A DNA stretch of 5,070 nucleotides, taken from the NCBI GenBank assembly GCA_041635755.1, contig JBFKUL010000235.1, forward strand, positions 1-5,070, in the 5' to 3' direction. The DNA comes from JBFKUL01 sp041635755 (GTDB taxonomy: Bacteria; Pseudomonadota; Gammaproteobacteria; Burkholderiales; SG8-39). Positions within the stretch are counted from its first letter, which is position 1, and the number at the start of each line of letters is the position of its first letter. Shown in pieces: positions 1 to 5,070 of this stretch. The translations under genes and the position numbers were made by a program. The notes under the pieces were generated by a model, which worked only from the letters and a program-made list of their open reading frames with translations, was not told where the DNA came from and did not search any database.

Positions 1-55
1 TATCGCTCAGGCGCTTGAGCGCGACCTCGAGGGAGTTTGTGGGGTAGTCGGACAT
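1..55 (-). CDS. N-terminal fragment of an unidentified protein
   Basis: Reading the minus strand from the ATG at 55-53 gives 18 codons, MSDYPTNSLEVALKRLSD, open to the window edge. Sixteen of the 18 codons end in G or C, matching the codon use of the confident genes, which is the main reason to think it is real. No clear Shine-Dalgarno sequence precedes the ATG; the upstream bases read TTGGGTCG. A perfect inverted repeat lies 8 to 26 bases upstream and would cover its promoter or leader. The fragment is too short to assign a family. The pattern of Leu-Glu, Arg-Leu and Asp spacing is reminiscent of the first helix of SnoaL/NTF2-like proteins, but that is only an impression. It is transcribed divergently from the YCII-like gene. 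Confidence 0.45.
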   Translation of the reverse strand, partial: MSDYPTNSLEVALKRLSD

Positions 56-62
56 CGACCCA

Positions 63-81
63 ATTGTGCAGGTTGCACAAT
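63..81. promoter_or_regulatory. Perfect inverted repeat, probable operator
   Basis: The sequence ATTGTGCA-GGT-TGCACAAT is a perfect 8-bp dyad with a 3-bp spacer in the intergenic region between the leftward gene at 55-1 and the rightward YCII-like gene. Half-sites are centred 11 bp apart, about one helical turn, as expected for a homodimeric helix-turn-helix regulator. It lies close to the leftward start codon, so that gene is the likelier target. The half-site order is the reverse of the NtrC-type TGCAC...GTGCA dyad, and I do not recognise the regulator. A 3-nt loop also allows an RNA hairpin, but no T-run follows on either strand, so it is not a terminator. Confidence 0.5.
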
Positions 82-252
82 CAGTATGAGGATTTATCAG
101 CAGTTCGTCCAATGCAAGGTGTCTTCGTTGGGAATAATCTCTAATCGCCATGGGAAGAGCGATGCTTGCGGAAGCGGCGCTTCCAAGCCGCTGCGCGATC
201 GGTTCTACCGGTATTGCGGCAAAAACCGAACCTGAAACAGGAGAATCTGAAA
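82..252 (+). other. Hairpin-rich leader upstream of the YCII-like gene
   Basis: No convincing coding region is seen here. Hexamers resembling a -10 box occur at 133-138 (AATAAT) and 140-145 (TCTAAT), but neither has a good -35 partner at the right distance. Several short perfect dyads follow: GGAAGC-GGC-GCTTCC at 170-184, AGCGGC with GCCGCT at 173-178/187-192 (mutually exclusive with the first), CGGT-TCT-ACCG at 200-210, GGTTC with GAACC at 201-205/228-232, and CCTG-AAA-CAGG at 231-241. The last overlaps the Shine-Dalgarno site of the downstream gene. This may be a structured 5' leader, but it matches no riboswitch class I recognise. Confidence 0.3.
238..243 (+). promoter_or_regulatory. Ribosome binding site of the YCII-like gene
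   Basis: CAGGAG lies 9 bases before the ATG at 253. It selects that start over an in-frame ATG at 166, whose upstream extension of 29 residues has no family resemblance and no ribosome binding site. Its first bases are also the 3' arm of a small CCTG-AAA-CAGG dyad. Confidence 0.7.
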
Positions 253-567
253 ATGGCGAAGTATCTTTTCGTGTATCACGGCGGCGGTCGACCCGAGTCG
301 AAGAAAGAACAAGAGCAGGTGATGGCGGCCTGGGGCAAGTGGTTTGGCTCCATGGGCAGCGCAGTGGTCGATGGAGGAAACCCAGTCGGGCAATCCTCTA
401 CGGTTCAAAGCAGCGGTAAGGTCGTCAACAACGGTGGTGCGAATCCGGCCAGCGGCTACAGCCTGATCGAGGCACCGAGTCTCAATGACGCGCTGGCCAA
501 AGCAAAGGGCTGCCCCATTCTTACGGCGGGGGGATCCGTCGAAGTCGCCGAAGCGATCGACATGTAA
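253..567 (+). CDS. YCII-related domain protein
   Basis: A 104-residue protein beginning MAKYLFVYHGGG, the first beta strand and turn typical of YCII-related proteins, which form dimeric alpha/beta (ferredoxin-like) barrels. A helix with paired tryptophans (W27, W30) and F31 follows. Then come a VVDGGNPVG segment (38-46), a second strand near residues 69-73 (YSLIE), a helix of small residues (76-85), and the C-terminal CPIL/GGSVEVAEAIDM segment (87-104). The family's active-site role is poorly defined, and H9 and D40 are only candidate polar pocket residues. The length fits a stand-alone single-domain member. The start at 253 is supported by CAGGAG; a strong hairpin terminator follows, so it is probably monocistronic. 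No sigma-factor gene, often the partner of some YCII families, is visible beside it. It converges on the amidase gene. The biochemical function is unknown. Confidence 0.85.
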   Translation: MAKYLFVYHGGGRPESKKEQEQVMAAWGKWFGSMGSAVVDGGNPVGQSSTVQSSGKVVNNGGANPASGYSLIEAPSLNDALAKAKGCPILTAGGSVEVAEAIDM

Positions 568-624
568 GAAAGCACGCCCGGCCGTTCGACCGTATGGGAA
601 CGCTGCTGGGCGGGCATCGCACGT

Positions 625-650
625 GAGCGGACCTTTTTTGGGTCCGCTTT
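625..650 (+). terminator. Rho-independent terminator after the YCII-like gene
   Basis: AGCGGACC (626-633) and GGTCCGCT (641-648) form a perfect 8-bp stem around a TTTTTTG loop, followed by TT and then G. The 3' T-tract is short, but the stem is strong and lies 58 bases after the stop codon at 565-567. On the minus strand no T-run follows, so it should act mainly on rightward transcription. A weaker pairing of CGCCCGGC (575-582) with GCTGGGCG (605-612), one G-T wobble, lies between the stop and this stem. Confidence 0.65.
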
Positions 651-720
651 GTGCTACGCCTTGTTCGGCTTCCGGAGCGCGGCGAACACGCGCTTCACCT
701 GGTCTGCCCCTTGCGACCGC

Positions 721-742
721 CGCGGGCGAATGCGCGCCCGCG
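721..742 (-). terminator. GC-rich stem-loop just after the amidase stop codon
   Basis: CGCGGGCG (721-728) and CGCCCGCG (735-742) are a perfect 8-bp dyad with a 6-nt loop, starting 5 bases downstream of the amidase stop (750-748) in the minus direction. The overlapping sequence GCCCGCGCGGGC (736-747) is itself a perfect palindrome. No T-run follows in the minus direction, so it is not a classic intrinsic terminator. It could stabilise the transcript 3' end or act with Rho. Confidence 0.35.
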
Positions 743-747
743 CGGGC

Positions 748-2160
748 TTACTTCTTGGTGAGCTTCGTGACGTTAGGCAGGCGGATCGGCTCGAGCGTTT
801 CATATGCGCGCGATGCGCGCAGCACCAGCGCATCGGCATAACGCGGCCCGACGATGTGAAGGCCGACCGGCAGCCCCGCCTTGGTGAAGCCGCAGGGGAT
901 CGAGGCGGCCGGCTGCTGGGTCAGATTGAACGGATAGGAAAAGGGAGACCAATCCGTCCAGCGGCGCTCCTTGAGCATGTCGGCGACTTCCTTGCCGGCC
1001 TCGAAGGCCACCAGCGGCAACGTCGGCGTGAGCAGCAAATCGTACTTCTCGTGAAAGTTGTTCATGTGCAAGCCGAGCGCGGCGCGCTTTTGCACCGCGT
1101 CGACCAATTCGAGCATGCCCAGCTTCGCGCCCTGCGCCGCGACCTCGACCAGGCCCTGGTCCATCTTCGCTTTTTGCTCGGCGCTGAAATTTTTCAGCAA
1201 GTAAGCTGCGCCCGAGAACCAGTGCGCGCGGAAGATCGGCTCCGCGTTCTCGAAGCCGGGGTCGGTCTCCTCGACGTGCGCGCCGAGCTCGGCGAAGCGC
1301 AACGCCGCGGCTTTCGTTAGCGCGGCAATCTCCCGATCGACCGTGGCATAGCCAAGGTTGGCCGAGTAGGCGATGCGTAGCCCCCGTACGCCCTCTTCGA
1401 GCCCGACGCGGTAGTCGCGCGCGTCTTGGGGCAGCGCGAACCAGTCGCGCGCATCGGGTTGCGAAAGCACGTTCAACATCAGCGCGGCGTCGCTCACCGT
1501 GCGCGTCATCGGCCCGACGTGCGCCACGGTGCCGAAGGGTGACGCGGGCCACGCCGGCACGCGTCCGAACGAGGGTTTGAGCCCGAACAGGCCGGTAAAC
1601 GAGCAGGGGATACGAATCGAGCCGCCGCCGTCGGTGCCGACGGTGAGGGCGCCCATGCCCGCCGCGACTGCGGCCGCGCTGCCGCCGGAGGAGCCACCCG
1701 GGGTCATCTTCGGGTTCCACGGATTGCGCGTGATGCCGGTCAGCGGATTGTCGGTGACGCCCTTCCAGCCGAATTCGGGCGTGGTGGTCTTGCCCAGGAG
1801 CACCGCGCCATGCTCGCGCAGGCGCGCCACCGCCGGCGCATCGTCCTTCCACTGCCCTTTCGCGTTGATCGTCTTCGAACCGCGCAGCGTTGGCCAGCCC
1901 TTGGTGAGGAGCAGGTCCTTGATCGAGGTCGGCACGCCATCGAGCAGTCCCTTCGGCTCACCCTTCGCCCAGCGCGCTTCCGAGAACTTCGCCGCGTCGA
2001 GCGCCGCCTTGGCATCGACGAGGCAGAACGCATTGAGCACCGGATCGAGCTTTTCGATGCGTGCGAGTACGGCCTTGGTCACCTCCACTGGCGACGCCTG
2101 CTTGGTGCGATAAAGCTGCAGCAGCTCGCTCGCGGAAAGGGCGCACAGGTCGGTTTTCAT
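748..2160 (-). CDS. Amidase (amidase-signature family hydrolase)
   Basis: A complete 470-residue enzyme that should hydrolyse an amide to a carboxylate and ammonia in the cytoplasm; no signal peptide is visible. The amidase-signature Ser-cisSer-Lys triad is intact. K81 lies in the VPTSIKDLL motif, S157 in the GGSSGGSAAAVAAG glycine/serine loop (155-168), and nucleophile S181 in GTDGGGSIRIP (175-185). The 24-residue S157-S181 spacing equals that of mammalian fatty acid amide hydrolase (S217/S241). The N-terminal helix (LSASELLQLYRTKQASPVEV) and the C-terminal FNLTQQPAASIPCG...GLPVGLHIVG segment are typical. GatA-like features are incomplete (SIRIP rather than SIRQP) and no gatB/gatC is nearby, so a catabolic amidase is likelier than the tRNA amidotransferase subunit. 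The start follows a strong GGAGG at 6-base spacing; an upstream in-frame extension is an overlap with the VOC gene. It lies 74 bases downstream of the VOC gene on the same strand, so an operon is possible. The substrate is unknown. Confidence 0.93.
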   Translation of the reverse strand: MKTDLCALSASELLQLYRTKQASPVEVTKAVLARIEKLDPVLNAFCLVDAKAALDAAKFSEARWAKGEPKGLLDGVPTSIKDLLLTKGWPTLRGSKTINAKGQWKDDAPAVARLREHGAVLLGKTTTPEFGWKGVTDNPLTGITRNPWNPKMTPGGSSGGSAAAVAAGMGALTVGTDGGGSIRIPCSFTGLFGLKPSFGRVPAWPASPFGTVAHVGPMTRTVSDAALMLNVLSQPDARDWFALPQDARDYRVGLEEGVRGLRIAYSANLGYATVDREIAALTKAAALRFAELGAHVEETDPGFENAEPIFRAHWFSGAAYLLKNFSAEQKAKMDQGLVEVAAQGAKLGMLELVDAVQKRAALGLHMNNFHEKYDLLLTPTLPLVAFEAGKEVADMLKERRWTDWSPFSYPFNLTQQPAASIPCGFTKAGLPVGLHIVGPRYADALVLRASRAYETLEPIRLPNVTKLTKK

Positions 2161-2166
2161 GCTTCG

Positions 2167-2171
2167 CCTCC
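2167..2171 (-). promoter_or_regulatory. Ribosome binding site of the amidase gene
   Basis: On the minus strand GGAGG stands 6 bases before the ATG at 2160-2158. This fixes the start and excludes an in-frame extension reaching back to 2643 inside the VOC gene. A TAGAAT hexamer lies a little further upstream (2194-2189 on the minus strand) and could be a -10 box, but I see no good -35 partner. Confidence 0.75.
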
Positions 2172-2234
2172 GGGGACGGAACCGTATTCTAGGTCGGTGC
2201 GCGCACTGCGCCGCGCGCCATTTCGCTGCGGGAA

Positions 2235-3149
2235 TTAACGCGGCCAGCGTGCGAGGTCGGCCTCGGTGCCAAGCAGCCACATTCCGCCGAGCACCTTGGG
2301 CAGTCGAACAATGGCGAAACCGGCATTGCGACGCACCTCCAGCGACTCGCCGGCGCAGATCGCCGCAAAGCCGATCGGATCGCGGCAGCCCAAGGCGTAG
2401 CCGGCGAGCGAAGGCGCCTGCGGCGCTTCGCCGAGCAGCGCCTTCCAGTCCTCGCGCCGGGCCACCAGCAGTGCGCCGCGCGCCATGTTGAGGCGCACGA
2501 AGTTGCCGGCGGGTGCCGGCAGGATGCCGGCAAAACGCGCGTACCGAGCGGCCACCTCCATCGGTTCCTCGGCGACGATAAAGGCGGCGGCGAGCGCCGT
2601 AACCCCATTCGGGTGTGCGACGTAGCGCGGCTGCCACAGGCATTCCGGCGTCAGGTGCTCGACGAACTGCACGCGGCCCTCGGGCATCTTCTCCGGCGGC
2701 ACGCGCACGACGCCGAAGCGCGCGAGCTGCATGCCGCCGCCCTCGACCTCGACCTCGCGCTCGAGACGCACAAAGGGCAGCGGCTCGAAGCCGTGGCGCG
2801 CAAGACGAGCATGCTCTTCCTGCGCGGCCGGCGAGCCGAAGGCGAGCAGATGAGCGCCGCGGTAACGCGCCATCTGCTCGCGCATGCGTCGCGACACCTC
2901 GGTATCGACCGTCGGGTTGAGAAACTCGAGGTAGCCTTGCTCGAGCATCACGTTGCGGTTCTCCGCGCCCGCCGGCACCGCGCGACCCTCGGTGTCGCGG
3001 TTGATCTGCGACGAGAGCGGCGTCACGGCGAAGCCGAGGCGCTCAAGCATCGTCGCGGCCGCCTCGACATCGTCAACGAAATGCGAAACGTGATCCAGGT
3101 ACAGGCTGCCGACGGGTGGGCGTTGTCGTTCGGCGGGTGATTTCGACAC
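2235..3149 (-). CDS. VOC family / glyoxalase-like domain protein
   Basis: About 304 residues with two vicinal-oxygen-chelate (VOC) type halves, resembling Glyoxalase_3-type proteins. The N-terminal half starts with the characteristic LDHVSHFVDDVEAAATMLERLGF (18-40), where H20 is at the usual first metal-ligand position, and GYLEFLNP (72-79), where E75 is at the usual glutamate position. The second half begins near QFVEHLTPECLWQPRYVAHPNGV, a segment common in this family, and continues through a beta-rich C-terminus. VOC enzymes use a divalent metal for isomerase, lyase, dioxygenase or epoxide/antibiotic-modifying reactions, so the exact reaction cannot be called. No ATG lies before the domain, so the start is put at a GTG (3149-3147); its ribosome binding site is weak. 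The open frame continues further upstream without a stop, antisense to the ThDP gene, but that part is a shadow. It is divergent from the ThDP gene by 42 bases and upstream of the amidase on the same strand. Confidence 0.82.
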   Translation of the reverse strand: MSKSPAERQRPPVGSLYLDHVSHFVDDVEAAATMLERLGFAVTPLSSQINRDTEGRAVPAGAENRNVMLEQGYLEFLNPTVDTEVSRRMREQMARYRGAHLLAFGSPAAQEEHARLARHGFEPLPFVRLEREVEVEGGGMQLARFGVVRVPPEKMPEGRVQFVEHLTPECLWQPRYVAHPNGVTALAAAFIVAEEPMEVAARYARFAGILPAPAGNFVRLNMARGALLVARREDWKALLGEAPQAPSLAGYALGCRDPIGFAAICAGESLEVRRNAGFAIVRLPKVLGGMWLLGTEADLARWPR

Positions 3150-3177
3150 GAGGCTGTTCTTTAGGCGGGGCGACGGT

Positions 3178-3191
3178 GCAATAATAACCGC
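3178..3191. promoter_or_regulatory. AT-rich island, possible divergent promoter
   Basis: GCAATAATAACCGC interrupts GC-rich DNA immediately before the ThDP gene. AATAAT (3180-3185) matches the -10 consensus at 5 of 6 positions for rightward transcription. TATTAT (3186-3181 on the minus strand) matches at 5 of 6 for leftward transcription towards the VOC gene. No convincing -35 box is seen for either direction; the rightward candidate TTCTTT (3157-3162) shares only the first two bases. If the rightward -10 is real, transcription would begin at about the ATG itself. Evidence is limited to the -10-like sequences and the divergent layout. Confidence 0.35.
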
Positions 3192-4907
3192 ATGAACAAA
3201 CCCTCCGAGTCCCGCGTTGCGACGCTCAGCGGCGCCGAAGCCGTGGTGGAGATGCTCAGGGCGCACGGCGTCGAGATCGTTTTCGGACTGTGCGGCGACA
3301 CCAGCCTCCCGTTCTACGATGCGCTGGCGCGCCTGCCGCACGGCATGCGCCACGTGCTGACCCGCGACGAGCGCTCGGCCGCCTACATGGCCGACGGCTA
3401 CGCCCGGGTCTCGGGCAAGGTCGGCGTATGCGAGGGCCCGTCGGGCGGCGGCGCGACCTACATCCTGCCGGGACTGGTCGAGGCGAACGAGTCCTCGGTC
3501 CCGGTGCTGGGAATCACCACCGACATCGCGGTCGGCTCGCGCGGGCGCTATACGCTGACCGAGCTCGATCAGGGTGCCTTGATGCGTCCGCTCACCAAGT
3601 GGAACGCGGTTCTCAATCGTGCCGCCGACATTCCGCGCGTGATGCGCGCAGCGTTCAACCAGATGACCACCGGGCGCCCGGGCGCGGCGCACATCGCGCT
3701 GCCCTATGACGTGCAGAACGGCGCCGTCGACCGCGCCGACGTGTGGGGCGACCCGAGCCTCGGCCAGTATCCGTCGCGCCGCGTCGCGCCCGACGCCTTC
3801 TACGTCGAGCTTGCCGCAAAACTGCTGCGCGGCGCGAAGAACCCGCTGTTCATCTGCGGCGGCGGCGTGGTGATCTCCGGCGGCGAGAACGAGCTGATCG
3901 AGCTTGGCGAGCGGCTCTCGGCGCCGGTGGCGACCACGATCAGCGGCCAGGGTTCGATCCCGGACGATCATCCGCTCGCAGTCGGTGTGGTCGGCTCGAA
4001 TGGCGGCACGCCCGAGACGCGCTCGATCGTCGATCGCGCCGACCTGGTGATCTTCATCGGTTGCCGGGCGGGCTCGGTGACCACCGAGCGCTGGCGCCAT
4101 CCCGCGCCAGGACAGGTGAAGGTGATCCACCTCGACATCGATCCGGCGGTGATCGGGACCAACTACCGCGTCGATGTGCCGCTGGTGGGCGACGCGAAGC
4201 TCGCGCTTGCGGCGCTGAACGAATTGCTGGAAAGCGGTGCGCATCCGGTGAAGCGCCCGCTCGATGCCGCGGCGGTGCACAAGGCGAAGGAGCAGAAGTT
4301 CGCCAAGTTCAATGCGCTTGCCGCTTCCGACGAGACGCCGATCAAGCCCGAGCGTGTCGTCGCCGAGCTGGCAAAGGCGCTGGATCCGGAGGCGATCGTG
4401 GTCGCCGACCCTGGCACGCCCTGTCCCTACCTGTCGGCGTACTTTCCGGTGCGCGGCACCGGGCGGCGGCTGTTCTCGAACCGCGCGCACGGCGCGCTCG
4501 GTTACTCGATGTCGGCGGCGGTCGGCGCGCATTTCGGCCGTCCGCACGTGAAGTGCATTTCGGTCATGGGCGATGGCAGCTTCGGCTTCACTTCGGGCGA
4601 GCTCGAGACCATCGTGCGCCACAAGCTGCCGATCACCTTCCTCGTCATCTCGAACGGCGTTTACGGATGGATCAAGGCGGGGCAGAAGACCGGCTTTCAG
4701 CAGCGCTACTTCTCGGTGGATTTCGAGACCACCGATCACGCCGCGGTCGCCTCGGCTTACGGTGTGAAGAGCTGGCGCGTCACCGAGCCTAAGGCGCTCG
4801 GCAAGGCGCTCACGGCGGCGCTCTCGCACAGCGGCCCGAGCCTCGTGGACATCGTCTGCCAGCCTCTGCACGAAGCCAGGGCGCCGGTCTCGGAGTGGGT
4901 GGCCTGA
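3192..4907 (+). CDS. Thiamine-diphosphate-dependent enzyme, acetolactate-synthase-like
   Basis: A complete 571-residue ThDP enzyme with the three-domain order of acetolactate synthase, benzoylformate decarboxylase and related enzymes. The N-terminal pyrimidine-binding domain (about 10-175) carries the catalytic glutamate E60 in TRDERSAAYMADGYAR. The central Rossmann-like domain (about 200-345) includes NPLFICGGGVV and VIHLDIDPAVIGTNYRVDVPL. The C-terminal diphosphate-binding domain (about 375-560) has GDGSFGF (460-466) and N488, giving the GDG-x25-N spacing for Mg-ThDP binding. The usual final NN is NG here, and the usual GPGATN loop is replaced by GPSGGGATYI (82-91). It may be a lyase or decarboxylase of a 2-oxo acid or similar substrate. 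Biosynthetic ilvB is unlikely because no ilvH/N small-subunit gene is adjacent. No strong ribosome binding site precedes the ATG. Only one base separates its stop from the next ATG, which suggests translational coupling to the nitrile-hydratase-like gene. Confidence 0.9.
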   Translation: MNKPSESRVATLSGAEAVVEMLRAHGVEIVFGLCGDTSLPFYDALARLPHGMRHVLTRDERSAAYMADGYARVSGKVGVCEGPSGGGATYILPGLVEANESSVPVLGITTDIAVGSRGRYTLTELDQGALMRPLTKWNAVLNRAADIPRVMRAAFNQMTTGRPGAAHIALPYDVQNGAVDRADVWGDPSLGQYPSRRVAPDAFYVELAAKLLRGAKNPLFICGGGVVISGGENELIELGERLSAPVATTISGQGSIPDDHPLAVGVVGSNGGTPETRSIVDRADLVIFIGCRAGSVTTERWRHPAPGQVKVIHLDIDPAVIGTNYRVDVPLVGDAKLALAALNELLESGAHPVKRPLDAAAVHKAKEQKFAKFNALAASDETPIKPERVVAELAKALDPEAIVVADPGTPCPYLSAYFPVRGTGRRLFSNRAHGALGYSMSAAVGAHFGRPHVKCISVMGDGSFGFTSGELETIVRHKLPITFLVISNGVYGWIKAGQKTGFQQRYFSVDFETTDHAAVASAYGVKSWRVTEPKALGKALTAALSHSGPSLVDIVCQPLHEARAPVSEWVA

Positions 4908-4908
4908 G

Positions 4909-5013
4909 ATGGCGAAGCGGCGTCATGGAGCAGTGAAGCAGCGCCAAGGGATGGCGACGAGACGCCATGGGATGGCGACGAAGCGTCATGGGATGGCGAA
5001 TGGACGTCATGCG
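4909..5013 (+). repeat. Five tandem 21-bp dyad repeats encoding heptapeptides
   Basis: Five head-to-tail 21-bp units start at 4909, 4930, 4951, 4972 and 4993. They encode MAKRRHG, AVKQRQG, MATRRHG, MATKRHG and MANGRHA. Units 1, 3, 4 and 5 each have the form ATGGCG-N6-CGYCAT, so every unit is itself an inverted repeat: perfect in unit 3 (ATGGCG/CGCCAT), with one G-T wobble in the others. Unit 2 is degenerate. Because of the dyads, the minus strand also reads as similar heptads (MTSIRHP, MTLRRHP, MASRRHP). Units 3 and 4 differ at only a few bases, which points to recent local duplication. Confidence 0.85.
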
Positions 5014-5070
5014 CCCGATGCGCTCGTCGAGCGCAGCCACCACGATATGGGAGGGCTGCCCGCGGGCAAA
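4909..5070 (+). CDS. Nitrile hydratase beta-subunit-like protein, N-terminal part
   Basis: The frame begins one base after the ThDP gene stop and is open for 54 codons to the window edge. The first 35 residues are five basic heptads (M-A-x-x-R-H-G pattern). Residues 36-54 end in HHDMGGLPAGK, which resembles the conserved His-Asp-x-Gly-Gly start of nitrile hydratase beta-type, SH3-like subunits. In that family the subunit partners a metal-binding alpha subunit to hydrate nitriles to amides; the alpha gene would be expected to the right. The true start is uncertain: in-frame ATGs open units 1, 3, 4 and 5, and a GTG lies in unit 2. The first ATG has only a weak GGTGG six bases upstream but could be reached by coupling from the ThDP stop. 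Assignment rests on a short motif and the rest is outside the window. Confidence 0.6.
   Translation, partial: MAKRRHGAVKQRQGMATRRHGMATKRHGMANGRHAPDALVERSHHDMGGLPAGK

Noticed and set aside
166..252. 29-residue upstream extension of the YCII-like protein from an ATG at 166
   Set aside because: There is no ribosome binding site and no family similarity, whereas CAGGAG precedes the ATG at 253 and MAKYLFVYHGG is the expected domain start.
654..839. Minus-strand frame ending in VKRVFAALRKPNKA beyond the amidase stop
   Set aside because: The tail looks protein-like, but the rest overlaps the amidase C-terminus in another frame and is Arg/Ser-rich, with no ribosome binding site or family resemblance. 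A remnant of an older gene cannot be excluded, but nothing supports it.
2161..2643. N-terminal extension of the amidase frame back to 2643
   Set aside because: It overlaps the VOC gene in another frame and has a low-complexity Arg/Ala-rich translation. The ATG at 2160 has an ideal GGAGG and matches the family N-terminus.
2235..4871. A very long minus-strand open frame of 878 codons covering the VOC gene and nearly all of the ThDP gene in antisense
   Set aside because: Only the part from 3149 down shows a protein family. The rest is rich in Arg, His and Ala with no domain, and the opposite strand encodes an intact ThDP enzyme. High-GC codon use routinely leaves such antisense frames open.
4909..5013. 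CRISPR array or replication-origin iterons
   Set aside because: The 21-bp units are contiguous with no unique spacers, so it is not CRISPR. No replication initiator gene, DnaA-box cluster or AT-rich unwinding region accompanies them.
4810..5043. Minus-strand frame reading heptads such as MTSIRHP, MTLRRHP and MASRRHP through the 21-bp repeats
   Set aside because: It is a by-product of the dyad symmetry of each repeat unit. It runs antisense into the ThDP gene, while the plus frame continues into a nitrile-hydratase-like motif.

Overview
This is a GC-rich bacterial window. Codon third positions are overwhelmingly G or C in every gene, Shine-Dalgarno sites are of the GGAGG type, and the protein families point to Pseudomonadota. 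A betaproteobacterium (Burkholderiales-like) or a soil alphaproteobacterium is the best guess; the sequence does not settle which. No rRNA, tRNA, CRISPR array, insertion sequence or phage gene is visible.

Layout, left to right. The first 55 bases hold the start of a minus-strand gene that leaves the window. Just upstream of its start lies a perfect 8+8 bp inverted repeat that looks like an operator (63-81). A hairpin-rich leader follows, then a small plus-strand YCII-domain protein (253-567) ending in a rho-independent terminator (about 625-650). Two minus-strand genes come next: a complete amidase-signature hydrolase (2160-748) and, upstream of it in the same direction, a two-domain VOC/glyoxalase-like protein (3149-2235). 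A 42-bp divergent intergenic region with an AT-rich island separates the VOC gene from a plus-strand thiamine-diphosphate (ThDP) enzyme of the acetolactate-synthase-like superfamily (3192-4907). One base after its stop begins a further plus-strand frame that runs off the right edge (4909-5070). It opens with five tandem 21-bp units, each a small dyad, and continues into a segment ending in HHDMGGLPAGK, which resembles the N-terminus of nitrile hydratase beta-type (SH3-like) subunits.

How the genes may work together. Nitrile hydratases convert nitriles to amides, and amidase-signature enzymes hydrolyse amides to carboxylates. The right-edge gene and the amidase could therefore be two steps of a nitrile/amide catabolic locus, with the ThDP lyase/decarboxylase and the VOC protein handling a carbonyl product or side step. 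This is inference from gene content; no substrate can be read from the sequence. The most unusual item is the 21-bp dyad-repeat array at the ThDP enzyme/nitrile-hydratase-like junction. It supplies repeated in-frame start codons and could be a coding repeat, a translational control element or a DNA-binding array.
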